Below are positions 35,970 to 43,236 of a DNA stretch of 45,575 nt, piece after piece. The notes below the pieces were generated by a model that was not told the origin of the DNA, ran no database searches, and saw only the letters and a program-made list of their open reading frames with translations. The DNA is taken from NCBI GenBank assembly GCA_030747175.1, contig JASLLE010000012.1, positions 1-45,575 on the forward strand, in the 5' to 3' direction. Source of the stretch: Dehalococcoidia bacterium (GTDB lineage: Bacteria; Chloroflexota; Dehalococcoidia; Lucifugimonadales; Lucifugimonadaceae). The translations under genes were made by a program, and so were the position numbers. How positions within the stretch are numbered: the first letter of the stretch is position 1; every line of letters starts with the position of its first letter.

Positions 35970-36884
35970 ATGCCCGCAGTCGGCGTCAACCAGATAATGA
36001 CCGTCACCGGTCCGATAGACCCATCAGAGTTGGGCATGACACTGTTGCACGAGCATCTGTACATAAACCAGGGCGGGGCCTCGCGCAGACGCAACGACGA
36101 CCTAATCGACGAGGAGATGTCCCGGTTCAAGGCTGAGGGTGGCCGCAGTATCGTGGAGTTAACGCTGCCGGGGATCGGCGATCCGGAGGAGAGGCTCAAG
36201 GCGATCTCGGAGAGGACCGGCGTCCAGATTGTTACGGGAAGCGGCTGGTATCGAAATCCTGTCAACCGCCTGCCGGATTCTCGGATGGATCCTGACCGCG
36301 AAGACAACATGGTCGAATACCTGATCGATGAGATCGACGATTACTGGTCAGGTGACCCCAACCCAGGTGTGATCGGCGTCGATAGACTCTCCGTTTCACG
36401 GCGCGAATATTGGGTGTTACGGGTAAGCGCACGCGCCCAGGTCGCCACCGGCCTGTGCCTGAACACGCCTGCGATCCGGGATCGGGGGCTGGCACAGTTG
36501 GATATCCTCACCGAAGAGGGGGTCGATCTGTCGCGTGTGGTGATCGGGTACGGGCACGACGATAGTTATCCGCCGCTGAACTACTACCTCGAGATCATGG
36601 ACACCGGAGCAACCGTCGCCTTCGACAACATCGGGCACCCGCGCATGCATGAGTCCCGGGTTCTGGGGGTGTTGCTTGGTCTTCTAGAACGAGGCTACCG
36701 CGAGCAGGTCGTCCTATCGCAAGACCTTTGCTATGACGATTCTCTGGCGGCGGACGGCTACACGGACTACGCCTATCTCCAGCGGGAGTTCATCCCCAAA
36801 CTCCTTGAGGCCGGGGTGGGTGAAAAGGCCATCCACGCGATGACCGTGGAGAATCCACGACGCCTGCTCACCCGGACGATGTGA
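35970..36884 (+). CDS. Phosphotriesterase-family protein with degraded active site
   Basis: 304 aa paralog of the next gene, about two-thirds identical by my count. GGAGG 10 nt before the ATG. The first metal motif is intact (His27, His29 in LLHEHLY) and so is the last Asp252. The bridging ligand is gone: GVIGEIG of the paralog is GVIG directly followed by VDR, a 9-bp in-frame gap. The next His (LNTHA in the paralog) is Pro167, and SHD is SQD. The IGH-T-DSY segment reads IGYGHDDSY, displacing its His. The frame is open and conserved elsewhere, so this looks like a pseudoenzyme rather than a decaying gene. A binding, scaffold or heteromer role is possible. Confidence 0.85.
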   Translation: MPAVGVNQIMTVTGPIDPSELGMTLLHEHLYINQGGASRRRNDDLIDEEMSRFKAEGGRSIVELTLPGIGDPEERLKAISERTGVQIVTGSGWYRNPVNRLPDSRMDPDREDNMVEYLIDEIDDYWSGDPNPGVIGVDRLSVSRREYWVLRVSARAQVATGLCLNTPAIRDRGLAQLDILTEEGVDLSRVVIGYGHDDSYPPLNYYLEIMDTGATVAFDNIGHPRMHESRVLGVLLGLLERGYREQVVLSQDLCYDDSLAADGYTDYAYLQREFIPKLLEAGVGEKAIHAMTVENPRRLLTRTM

Positions 36885-36932
36885 ACTCCTCGAAAATTGC
36901 ACCACAAATGCTCCCGTACGAGGATCGTCGAC
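36885..36932. other. Spacer between phosphotriesterase copy 1 and leader copy 2
   Basis: 48 nt without recognisable feature. No terminator is seen after copy 1, so copy 2 may be reached both by read-through and from its own leader promoter. Confidence 0.5.
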
Positions 36933-37027
36933 ATCCCAACCATTCGGACGACGCTGGATATGTTTGGGCATGATGAACGTCCACAGCTTCACGTAAAGGG
37001 CACTCCCGATAGACCTGGATCGCCCTT

Positions 37028-37056
37028 TTGCGCGCCACAGGTCCACGCGTTACCTT
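37028..37056 (+). promoter_or_regulatory. Candidate promoter in leader copy 2
   Basis: TTGCGC (37028-37033), 17-nt spacer, TACCTT (37051-37056), identical to copy 1. Would give an untranslated leader of roughly 55 nt. Confidence 0.4.
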
Positions 37057-37089
37057 TGCCGGTACGTCAGTCGAGACTCTGAGAACTAG

Positions 37090-37116
37090 CCGCCTTCGGG
37101 CGGGAGGAAATCCGCC
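37090..37116 (+). promoter_or_regulatory. Mutually exclusive hairpins at the ribosome site
   Basis: GGCGG (37099-37103) can pair with CCGCC on its 5' side (37090-37094, closing a C-UUCG-G tetraloop) or with CCGCC on its 3' side (37112-37116, loop GAGGAAAT). The first fold leaves GGGAGG open; the second places it in the loop just before the ATG. Only copy 2 has the 3' CCGCC. A translational switch is possible but unproven. Confidence 0.5.
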
Positions 37117-37117
37117 A

Positions 37118-38059
37118 ATGGCCCCCATCGGCGCCAATCAAGTAATGACCGTCACCGGCCCGATAGATCCGGCCGACCTGGGCGTGACGCTGATGCACGA
37201 GCATCTGTACATAGACCTGTACAAGATCTCGGGCAGATACGACGCCGCCGGGATGATCGACGACGATGACCTGATCGCCGAGGAGGTATCGCTGTTCAAG
37301 GCCGAGGGCGGAAACAGCATCGTCGAGCTAACCCTCCCCGGTATCGGCCGCGCTCCAGAGCGATTGAAGGCCATCTCCGAACGTACCGGCGTCCAGATCG
37401 TGATGGGCAGCGGATGGTACCGGGAGCCTTACTACCCGGTCGAAGACCACATAGATCGCAGGACCGTTGATGACATAGCGGCCGATCTGATCGACGAGAT
37501 CGAAAACGGCTGGGGGGACACCGGGATCAAGCCCGGGGTTATCGGCGAGATCGGAATAGACAAGAACTGGGTCTCGGCACAGGAAGAGCGCGTTCTACGG
37601 GCATGCGCCCGGGCGCAGGTAGAGACCGGCCTTTACCTGAACACGCACGCCGTTCGAGGGGGCGGGCTTGCACAGCTCGACATCCTTGAAGAAGAGGGCG
37701 CTGACACTTCCCGTGTCGCGATCGGGCACACGGACAGTTATCCGCTGCTGGACTATCACATGGGCATTGTGGACAGGGGCGCCACGGTAGCGTTCGACAA
37801 CATCGGCGATCCGCGCATGCACGAAGCCCGGGTTTTCTCCGTCTTGCTGGGACTGTTGGAACGTGGGTACGGGGAGCAGGTCGTGCTTTCACACGACGTT
37901 TGCTACGACCACTCCCTGACGGCGTACGGGGGCAAGGGCTACGTGTACCTGCAACGAGAGTTCATACCGAAGTTGCTTGAAGCAGGAGTGGGTGAAGAGG
38001 CTATCCAGACGATGACGGTCGAGAACCCGCGCCGCCTTCTGACCGGGATCGCTGAATGA
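37118..38059 (+). CDS. Phosphotriesterase-related metal-dependent hydrolase
   Basis: 313 aa TIM-barrel amidohydrolase of the PTE/PHP group. ATG behind GGAGG (10-nt spacing). All expected metal ligands are present: His27 and His29 (MHEHLY), Glu144 (VIGEIG, the carboxylate version of the bridging ligand), His177 (LNTHA), His204 (AIGHTD) and Asp260 (SHDVC). Members hydrolyse lactones, phosphotriesters or N-acyl compounds; the Glu-bridged type is usually not a phosphotriesterase. The stop overlaps the GNAT start by 4 nt (ATGA), and the GNAT gene overlaps a methyltransferase, so the three form one coupled unit. Confidence 0.92.
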   Translation: MAPIGANQVMTVTGPIDPADLGVTLMHEHLYIDLYKISGRYDAAGMIDDDDLIAEEVSLFKAEGGNSIVELTLPGIGRAPERLKAISERTGVQIVMGSGWYREPYYPVEDHIDRRTVDDIAADLIDEIENGWGDTGIKPGVIGEIGIDKNWVSAQEERVLRACARAQVETGLYLNTHAVRGGGLAQLDILEEEGADTSRVAIGHTDSYPLLDYHMGIVDRGATVAFDNIGDPRMHEARVFSVLLGLLERGYGEQVVLSHDVCYDHSLTAYGGKGYVYLQREFIPKLLEAGVGEEAIQTMTVENPRRLLTGIAE

Positions 38060-38538
38060 GCGATCCGCGGTTGCTTCCTTACGAAGACCGCTGGCAGCCG
38101 GGGATCGCCGCCGTTATCAGATCGGTCTATGAGGAGTACGCGCTTACCTGGGATCCCGACAGCTATCACCGTGATCTGTACACGATTCAAGAGACCTACA
38201 TCGATACCGGCGGCTTCTTCTCCGTGCTCGTGCTGGACAACGGCGTGATCGGCACCGTCTCCGCGCTGGACCGAAGCGACCATGCAGAAATCGAGCGCCT
38301 CTACCTGCTCAAGGACTACCGGGGGCGAGGGTACGGCCGAATGATGACGGAGCATTTCCTTCAGTGGGCGCTTTCCACGGGTCACGGCCGGGCGATCGCG
38401 TGGTCAGACAAGCAATTCAGTGATGCACACGCCATGTACAAACGGATGGGCTTCAAAATAATCGGTGACCGCGTGCTGGACGATCCTGACGATAGTCCGG
38501 AGTGGGGTTTTGAACTGAACCTGGATACGTCGCAATGA
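38056..38538 (+). CDS. GNAT family N-acetyltransferase
   Basis: 160 aa. Acetyl-CoA-binding motif A IERLYLLKDYRGRGYGRMM (R-x-x-G-x-G), with motif B AHAMYKRMGFKIIGD. Acetylates an amine of unknown identity. Overlaps by 4 nt with both the hydrolase upstream and the methyltransferase downstream, implying stoichiometric, coupled translation. A role in a shared pathway with those enzymes is inferred from the overlap. Confidence 0.88.
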   Translation: MSDPRLLPYEDRWQPGIAAVIRSVYEEYALTWDPDSYHRDLYTIQETYIDTGGFFSVLVLDNGVIGTVSALDRSDHAEIERLYLLKDYRGRGYGRMMTEHFLQWALSTGHGRAIAWSDKQFSDAHAMYKRMGFKIIGDRVLDDPDDSPEWGFELNLDTSQ

Positions 38539-39341
38539 ATTCCGCTATCCCTTCCGGACACGGGGAAGAGACAAGGCGTTTCAGGGAACGAGACGCTGAC
38601 GTAGAAGCCGCGTTTTTCCTGCCACACCTCCATTCCGGGATGACACTGCTGGATGCCGGGTGTGGCCCGGGCTCAATCACGTCCGGCCTCGCCGGTCACG
38701 TTTCACCCGGCGAGATCACGGGAATCGACTCAGACCCGGCAAGAATCGATTCAGCCGCCCATGACGCGCTTGCTAACGGGATCGTCAACCTCTCGTACGA
38801 GGTTGCGGACGTGACCGATCTCCCGTTCGAGGACGATCAGTTCGATGCTGTTTTCGCGAACGGATTGATCGAGCATCTTCCGGTCCCGGGGGATGGTGTA
38901 GCCGAGTTGACACGCGTGCTCAGGCCCGGCGGGATCATCGGATTGCGCAGTCCGGACTGGGGAATGGCGCTGCTCCATCCAGACAGCGACGGACTTCGGG
39001 ATTCGATCGCACTGCGGAACCGGTGGCAACGGAGCAGGGGCGGACACCCGGAAGCAGGACGGCTCCTTCGCGGGCTCCTGACGGACGCCGGGTTCGACGA
39101 GGTGGTAGCCGGGTCCACCGCCGATTCCCACGGAACGGACGCGGGAACGGCCGAAGGGGTGCGTTACATGCACTCAATCCTGAACGACCCGGAGCTCGGG
39201 ACACTGGCGCAGGAGAATGACTGGACTAGCGCCTCCGATATGGAAGCCATGCGCCAGGCATGGACGGACTGGTCGCAGCAGCCCGGAGCGTTCGCATCAT
39301 TCTTCTGGTGCCACGCCACCGGCCGAAAGCCGGTTGGGTAA
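38535..39341 (+). CDS. Class I SAM-dependent methyltransferase
   Basis: 268 aa. Motif I LLDAGCGPGSITSGLA (about residues 38-53), acidic loop GIDSDPARI, motif III-like DLPFEDDQFDAVFANGLIEHLP and LTRVLRPGGIIGLRSPDW identify the UbiE/methyltransferase-11 type. ATG overlaps the GNAT stop by 4 nt. Substrate unknown; the context suggests a small molecule. Confidence 0.9.
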   Translation: MNSAIPSGHGEETRRFRERDADVEAAFFLPHLHSGMTLLDAGCGPGSITSGLAGHVSPGEITGIDSDPARIDSAAHDALANGIVNLSYEVADVTDLPFEDDQFDAVFANGLIEHLPVPGDGVAELTRVLRPGGIIGLRSPDWGMALLHPDSDGLRDSIALRNRWQRSRGGHPEAGRLLRGLLTDAGFDEVVAGSTADSHGTDAGTAEGVRYMHSILNDPELGTLAQENDWTSASDMEAMRQAWTDWSQQPGAFASFFWCHATGRKPVG

Positions 39342-39432
39342 TTACGCCAACCCACCGGTCGACAGCGTCCTGAGGCCCTCGAAGGACCGGAGTTTTGCAG
39401 GAGCGCACGTATTTGCCGCCTGACGGCGGTTC

Positions 39433-39496
39433 CCCCTCACCCTTCCGACTGGCGGAAGGGCAGGCTCCCAACCCTCTCCCGCGGCGGGGAGAGGGA
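39433..39496 (+). repeat. Family A double-hairpin repeat
   Basis: CCCTCACCCTTCCG-actgg-CGGAAGGG, spacer CAGGCTCCCAA, CCCTCTCCCgcggcGGGGAGAGGG. Same orientation as 23096. Confidence 0.8.
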
Positions 39497-39532
39497 GGCA
39501 AGCTGGACGATCGTGGTCTGTGAACCTCTATC

Positions 39533-39562
39533 GTCATCCCGGGCAAACATGCCCGGGATGAC
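39533..39562. repeat. Perfect 13-bp hairpin (GTCATCCCGGGC type)
   Basis: GTCATCCCGGGCA-aaca-TGCCCGGGATGAC. Its arm matches the starts of the elements at 4949 and 9512 (GTCATCCCG). Confidence 0.8.
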
Positions 39563-39594
39563 AGGAGACCGGTCCGGCTGTGATCGACGGCCGT

Positions 39595-39614
39595 GGGCGT
39601 ATTGCCATACGCCC
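39595..39614. repeat. Palindromic repeat, family E copy 2
   Basis: GGGCGTAT-tgcc-ATACGCCC, inverted relative to 4916-4935. Upstream of yaaA. Confidence 0.8.
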
Positions 39615-39709
39615 CTGCAACTACCCGGCTGGCATTCCTATTTGGGGCAGGTCACACTGATCAGAATGACCCGCCCAGCGATCGGATACCCGAAATAGCC
39701 GCCTCACCT

Positions 39710-40501
39710 TTGATCCTCTTGCCGCCGTCGGAAGGCAAATCCTCCGGCGGAGACGGTGCGCCACTCGTCCTGAATTCTCTCTCGTTCAAGTCGCTCAACC
39801 CGATGCGTGAACGCATCGCGAAGGCCCTGATCAGTGTGAGCGACCGGCCAAGGTCGTCTCGGACTCTCCTCGGGGTGAAAGGCCCTGCCCTGGAAAAAGC
39901 GAGGGCGGAAAACGCCGAGCTCAGGAGCGCGCCGACACTCCCGGTTATTCAGCGTTACACCGGCGTGATGTACGACGCGATCGAACACGAGACGCTCGGT
40001 ACAAACGAACGTGGGGCATTTGGCCGGTCGGTAATCATCATGTCCGGGCTTTTCGGGATGGTCCGGCCGTTTGACATGATCCCGGCATACAAGTTGAAGA
40101 TGGGCGGCAAATTGATGCGTGGAAAGAGCTGCGCTGCCGTGTGGAAGCGGTTGATCACAGAATCTTTAGCGGACTCGGCACAGGGTGGCGTTGTGTGGGA
40201 CCTCCTGCCCAACGAGCACAGCGCAGCATGGGACTCGTCATCGGTCCATTACGCGTCCCGCTTCACGGTGAAATTCGTTCAACATAGCGCTGCCGGTCAG
40301 ATCAAGACCGTCAACCACTGGTCCAAGCTTCTGAAAGCGGCGCTTGTCCGTCATCTTGTTTCGAACGAGAAGGCTGCCGGCGCTCCAGATTCCGCGCTCG
40401 ACCTCGTAGCCGGTTTCTCGCACCCCGAGGGCTACGAATTCAGCGAGGAATTGACATCGACCGCCGACGACGTGACAGACATCGTCTTCGTCAAGGGTTA
40501 G
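39710..40501 (+). CDS. yaaA: Peroxide stress protein YaaA family (DUF328)
   Basis: 263 aa. The TTG at 39710 gives MILLPPSEGKSS, the signature family N-terminus; the frame is open further upstream but runs through repeats. VVWDLLPNEHSAAWD and the C-terminal GFSHPEGYEFSEE are family-like. YaaA lowers free iron under peroxide stress in E. coli and binds DNA. No strong ribosome site. Flanked by inverted family E repeats at 39595 and 40531. Confidence 0.88.
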   Translation: MILLPPSEGKSSGGDGAPLVLNSLSFKSLNPMRERIAKALISVSDRPRSSRTLLGVKGPALEKARAENAELRSAPTLPVIQRYTGVMYDAIEHETLGTNERGAFGRSVIIMSGLFGMVRPFDMIPAYKLKMGGKLMRGKSCAAVWKRLITESLADSAQGGVVWDLLPNEHSAAWDSSSVHYASRFTVKFVQHSAAGQIKTVNHWSKLLKAALVRHLVSNEKAAGAPDSALDLVAGFSHPEGYEFSEELTSTADDVTDIVFVKG

Positions 40502-40530
40502 GAAACGAGTCGATTCGCCACTGCAGGGAC

Positions 40531-40548
40531 GGATGGCAATACGCCCAC
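40531..40548. repeat. Palindromic repeat, family E copy 3 (degenerate)
   Basis: GGATGGCAATACGCCCAC: right arm and loop intact (GGCA-ATACGCCC), left arm eroded. Preceded by CTGCAGGGACG, which also matches the flank of copy 2 on its opposite strand. Confidence 0.6.
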
Positions 40549-40571
40549 CCGGTTTCAGACATGCCGGAGTG

Positions 40572-40610
40572 CTGGCCGGGAGATCCTTCGCCCGCGGACT
40601 CAGGATGACC
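40572..40610 (-). repeat. Family D repeat, copy 2
   Basis: Minus strand: GTCATCCTGAGTCCGCGGGC, then GAAGGATCTCCCGGCCAG. Inverted relative of 22929-22965. Confidence 0.65.
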
Positions 40611-40642
40611 GGTCGTGCGTAGAACTGTCTTGATTTTCGCCC

Positions 40643-41641
40643 CTAATCCAGTTCCAGGTACTGGACGCTAAACAGACCGTCGGCATCCGTCCACACCTGG
40701 CGCGTCTGGAAGCCCGCCTCGGCGGCGATCCGGCCGAACGACTCGATCGTGTACTTGTGTGAGTACTCGGTAAGGATCGACTCGCCCATATCAAAATCGA
40801 AACGATGCCCGGCGATCTGCGCCGTCTGACGGCGATCGCTGTACAGGCGCATCTCGATCCGCGACGATTCCGGATTGTATGCCGCCCGGTGGGTAAAACA
40901 GGACAGGTTGAAGTCCGCGCCCGCCTCCCGGTTAAGTCGCACCAGCAAATTCAGGTTGAACGCCGCAGTCACGCCTTTTCTGTCGTTATATGCCGCATGC
41001 AAAACATCGGGATCCTTGTCAAGATCAACGCCGATCAACAGCCCGCCGCCGAGACCGACCCGTTCCGCTATGGTCTTCAGCAACTTCGACGCGTCCCCTG
41101 GGGCAAAATTTCCGATGGTGGAGCCGGGGAAGTACACAACACTCCGGGCCGGTTCGATGAGCGGAGCAGGGACATCAAACGAACCCGTGAAGTCGGCAAC
41201 TAAGGGATTGATCTCCACGTCCGGGTAGCTGGCCTTCAATTCGTCCGCCGCCCGAACCAGATGCTCGCCGGAGATATCGACCGGTACAAAAGCCGCGGGG
41301 TCCCGTAAGTGGTCCAGCAGTGAACGAATCTTCGTACTGCTGCCCGCTCCGTACTCGATCAACAGACACCCCGGGCCGATAGCCTCCGCCATCTCGCCTG
41401 CGTGCGCGCCCATGAGGGCGTTCTCGGTACGTGTTACGTAGTACTCGTCCAGTTCACATATCTGATCGAACAATCCCGATCCGCGCTCGTCATAAAAGAG
41501 CTTGCACGGAAGAGTCTTCTCCGCCGTAGACAAACCTTCAATCACCTCATCGACATACCCGGGAAGCGCCCGGGCGCCTGCCTCTGCGTTATCTGAGAAT
41601 GTCGTGGTCAACGTGATCTGAATTCCGCCTCTGGAGGTCAT
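40643..41641 (-). CDS. egtD: L-histidine N-alpha-methyltransferase
   Basis: 332 aa. Makes hercynine (trimethylhistidine) from histidine and SAM. ATG at 41641; an in-frame extension through egtB is rejected, but the chosen start lacks a clear ribosome site. Signatures: KLFYDERGSGLFDQICELDEYYVTRTE, EYGAGSSTKIRSLLD (SAM motif I), FVPVDISGEHL, VVYFPGSTIGNF and LIGVDLDKDP. C-terminal FDFDMGESILTEYSHKYT binds the histidine. Lies 29 nt after egtB on the same strand; together they give ergothioneine precursor synthesis. Confidence 0.93.
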   Translation of the reverse strand: MTSRGGIQITLTTTFSDNAEAGARALPGYVDEVIEGLSTAEKTLPCKLFYDERGSGLFDQICELDEYYVTRTENALMGAHAGEMAEAIGPGCLLIEYGAGSSTKIRSLLDHLRDPAAFVPVDISGEHLVRAADELKASYPDVEINPLVADFTGSFDVPAPLIEPARSVVYFPGSTIGNFAPGDASKLLKTIAERVGLGGGLLIGVDLDKDPDVLHAAYNDRKGVTAAFNLNLLVRLNREAGADFNLSCFTHRAAYNPESSRIEMRLYSDRRQTAQIAGHRFDFDMGESILTEYSHKYTIESFGRIAAEAGFQTRQVWTDADGLFSVQYLELD

Positions 41642-41670
41642 CTTAACGGTGGTGAAGCGCGGGCCGGAGG

Positions 41671-42984
41671 CTATCTGGCGTCTCGCCCGAGCCTGAATCC
41701 CATGAATTGCCACCTGGCGTCCGACGGGAAGAAGTTGCGGTACGTAGGCCGGATATGGCTCAGCGATGTCGCAGCCGAACCGCCGCGCAGCACCATCTGG
41801 TCTGACATGAACTTGCCGTTGTATTCGCCGACGGCGCCCGGCGCAATCTCGAAGCCCGGGTAGCCAACATAGGGACTGGAAGTCCATTCCCACACATCGC
41901 CGAACATCTGGTGCAGCTTACCGGACGGCGCGTCGGCCGCCAGCGCCTTCGGGTGACATCGAAGTGTGTCGGCGAACGTGCCTTCCGTAACAACAGCGTC
42001 ACGTGAAGCCAGCTCCCACTCGTCTTCCGTCGGAAGCCGTGCACCCTTCCATTTGGCGTACGCGTCGGCCTCGTAATAGCTGACGTGCATCACCGGCTCG
42101 TCCGGATTTACCGGCTGCTCACCGCCGAGCGTGTAATGCGCCCAGCCGTGGTCCGTCCTGCGCCAGTAAAGCGGCGCATTCCAGCCTTCTCTTCTGATCG
42201 TATGCCAGCCGTTTGAAAGCCAGTTGTCAGGCCGCTGGTATCCGCCGGACTCGATGAACTCGATGAACTCGCCATTGGTAACCAGTCGGGACGAGATGTG
42301 GAACGGATTCACGTAGGTCTTGTGGATCGGACCCTCGTTGTCAAAATGGAACCCGTCGCCATCAAATCCGACATCGATAACGCCACCGTCGTACGGCAGC
42401 CACTCGGCGTTCGGCACGCCCAGGGGCTCGGCGATAGGGCCGAGATCGCGGAACACCGGATCAAGCGGATTCCTTGAAAGGACGTGCTTGATGTCCGTCA
42501 GCAGCAGCTCCTGGTGTTGCTGCTCGTGATTGATGCCGAGCGTCGTCAGTTCGAGAAGCTTCTCCGGCGAAGAGTTACGTCCTGAGTGATCGATCAGATC
42601 GTGCATCTTCTCGTCGGCGAACTTGCGGAAGTCGTACACGTCACTCACCGTCGGGCGTGAGAGGTGTCCCCGTTCCGCGCGAGTCCACTGCTCGCCGATG
42701 CCGTTGTAATAGGAGTTGAACAGGTAGTTGTACCTGTCGTTCGGAGACACGTATCCGGCGAGCTGCTCTCGCAGGATGAACGCCTCAAAGAACCAGGTGG
42801 TGTGACCCAGATGCCACTTCGTCGGGCTGACGTCTGGCATCGTCTGCACGACGTAGTCCTCGGTCACGAGCGTCTCGCACAACTTCTCTGTGAAGTCGCG
42901 AGTCTCCTGGTAGCGCTCGTGCAGCCCGTCCGGCGTCGACGGTTCAGCCGTCACAGTAGCGCCAAGATGCTCGTTCGTGGTCAT
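41671..42984 (-). CDS. egtB: Ergothioneine synthase, hercynylcysteine sulfoxide forming
   Basis: 437 aa. Mononuclear iron enzyme that joins hercynine to a thiol with oxygen. N-terminal DinB-like helical domain carries the three iron His: His61 (WHLGHTTWFFE) and His153/His157 (NHEQQHQELLLTD). The C-terminal formylglycine-generating-enzyme-like domain runs from about residue 185, with VSYYEADAYAKWKGARLPTEDEWE, MFGDVWEWTSSPY and VLRGGSAAT. ATG with AGGGG upstream. Whether it uses cysteine or gamma-glutamylcysteine cannot be decided here; no egtA, egtC or egtE lies nearby. Confidence 0.93.
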   Translation of the reverse strand: MTTNEHLGATVTAEPSTPDGLHERYQETRDFTEKLCETLVTEDYVVQTMPDVSPTKWHLGHTTWFFEAFILREQLAGYVSPNDRYNYLFNSYYNGIGEQWTRAERGHLSRPTVSDVYDFRKFADEKMHDLIDHSGRNSSPEKLLELTTLGINHEQQHQELLLTDIKHVLSRNPLDPVFRDLGPIAEPLGVPNAEWLPYDGGVIDVGFDGDGFHFDNEGPIHKTYVNPFHISSRLVTNGEFIEFIESGGYQRPDNWLSNGWHTIRREGWNAPLYWRRTDHGWAHYTLGGEQPVNPDEPVMHVSYYEADAYAKWKGARLPTEDEWELASRDAVVTEGTFADTLRCHPKALAADAPSGKLHQMFGDVWEWTSSPYVGYPGFEIAPGAVGEYNGKFMSDQMVLRGGSAATSLSHIRPTYRNFFPSDARWQFMGFRLGRDAR

Positions 42985-43236
42985 CGGGGATCCCCTGTTC
43001 CTGGAGTTTCCTGGCCGGCCGGTCTGAAACGGTCAGCCGCCGTGCGCGGGGATTCGCCCCGTGCGAACACCGGCGTGTACGTTAAAGACTCAGATGCGCC
43101 GTGATCCAAATTGGATTCAGCTGAGTCGTGGAACGCCCGGGCGATCTCGTTTCGCCCTCTTAACTTCCGGCGCTTCACCCGCACCGATACATGCGTCTAT
43201 ATTTGGAACTCTCACTCGACCCGACAGGAGGCATGG
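42985..43236. other. Divergent intergenic region egtB / aldo-keto reductase
   Basis: 252 bp with no repeat or structured element that I can support. Promoters for both directions should be here, but no convincing -35/-10 pair is visible. Confidence 0.4.

Larger units (their letters stand above)
36933..37117 (+). repeat. Duplicated leader, copy 2
   Basis: Counterpart of 35785-35969. 37026-37099 is identical to copy 1; the flanking 95 nt on the 5' side matches only in patches (for example CATCCCAAC, GGCATGATG, CGTAAAGGGC). The abrupt change from about 70% to 100% identity marks the 74-nt block as either under strong constraint or recently converted. Confidence 0.9.
39342..39709. other. Repeat-filled intergenic region
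   Basis: No gene seen. Holds a family A element (39433-39496), a 13-bp perfect hairpin of the GTCATCCCGGGC type (39533-39562) and a family E palindrome (39595-39614). The yaaA ribosome site is not obvious. Confidence 0.7.

Noticed and set aside
35879-37117. Known riboswitch or T-box in the conserved leader
   Set aside because: No T-box GGTGGNACCGCG-like core and no consensus of a class that I can recognise; reported only as an unassigned conserved leader.
9363-40610. CRISPR array
   Set aside because: The repeats are dispersed, hairpin-shaped and irregularly spaced; no regular spacer pattern or cas genes.
41642-41893. N-terminal extension of EgtD
   Set aside because: Runs through the 3' end of egtB out of frame; conserved EgtD residues begin after 41641.
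43111-43236. N-terminal extension of the third aldo/keto reductase
   Set aside because: No family similarity before MDTRPLG and a strong AGGAGG supports the ATG at 43237.
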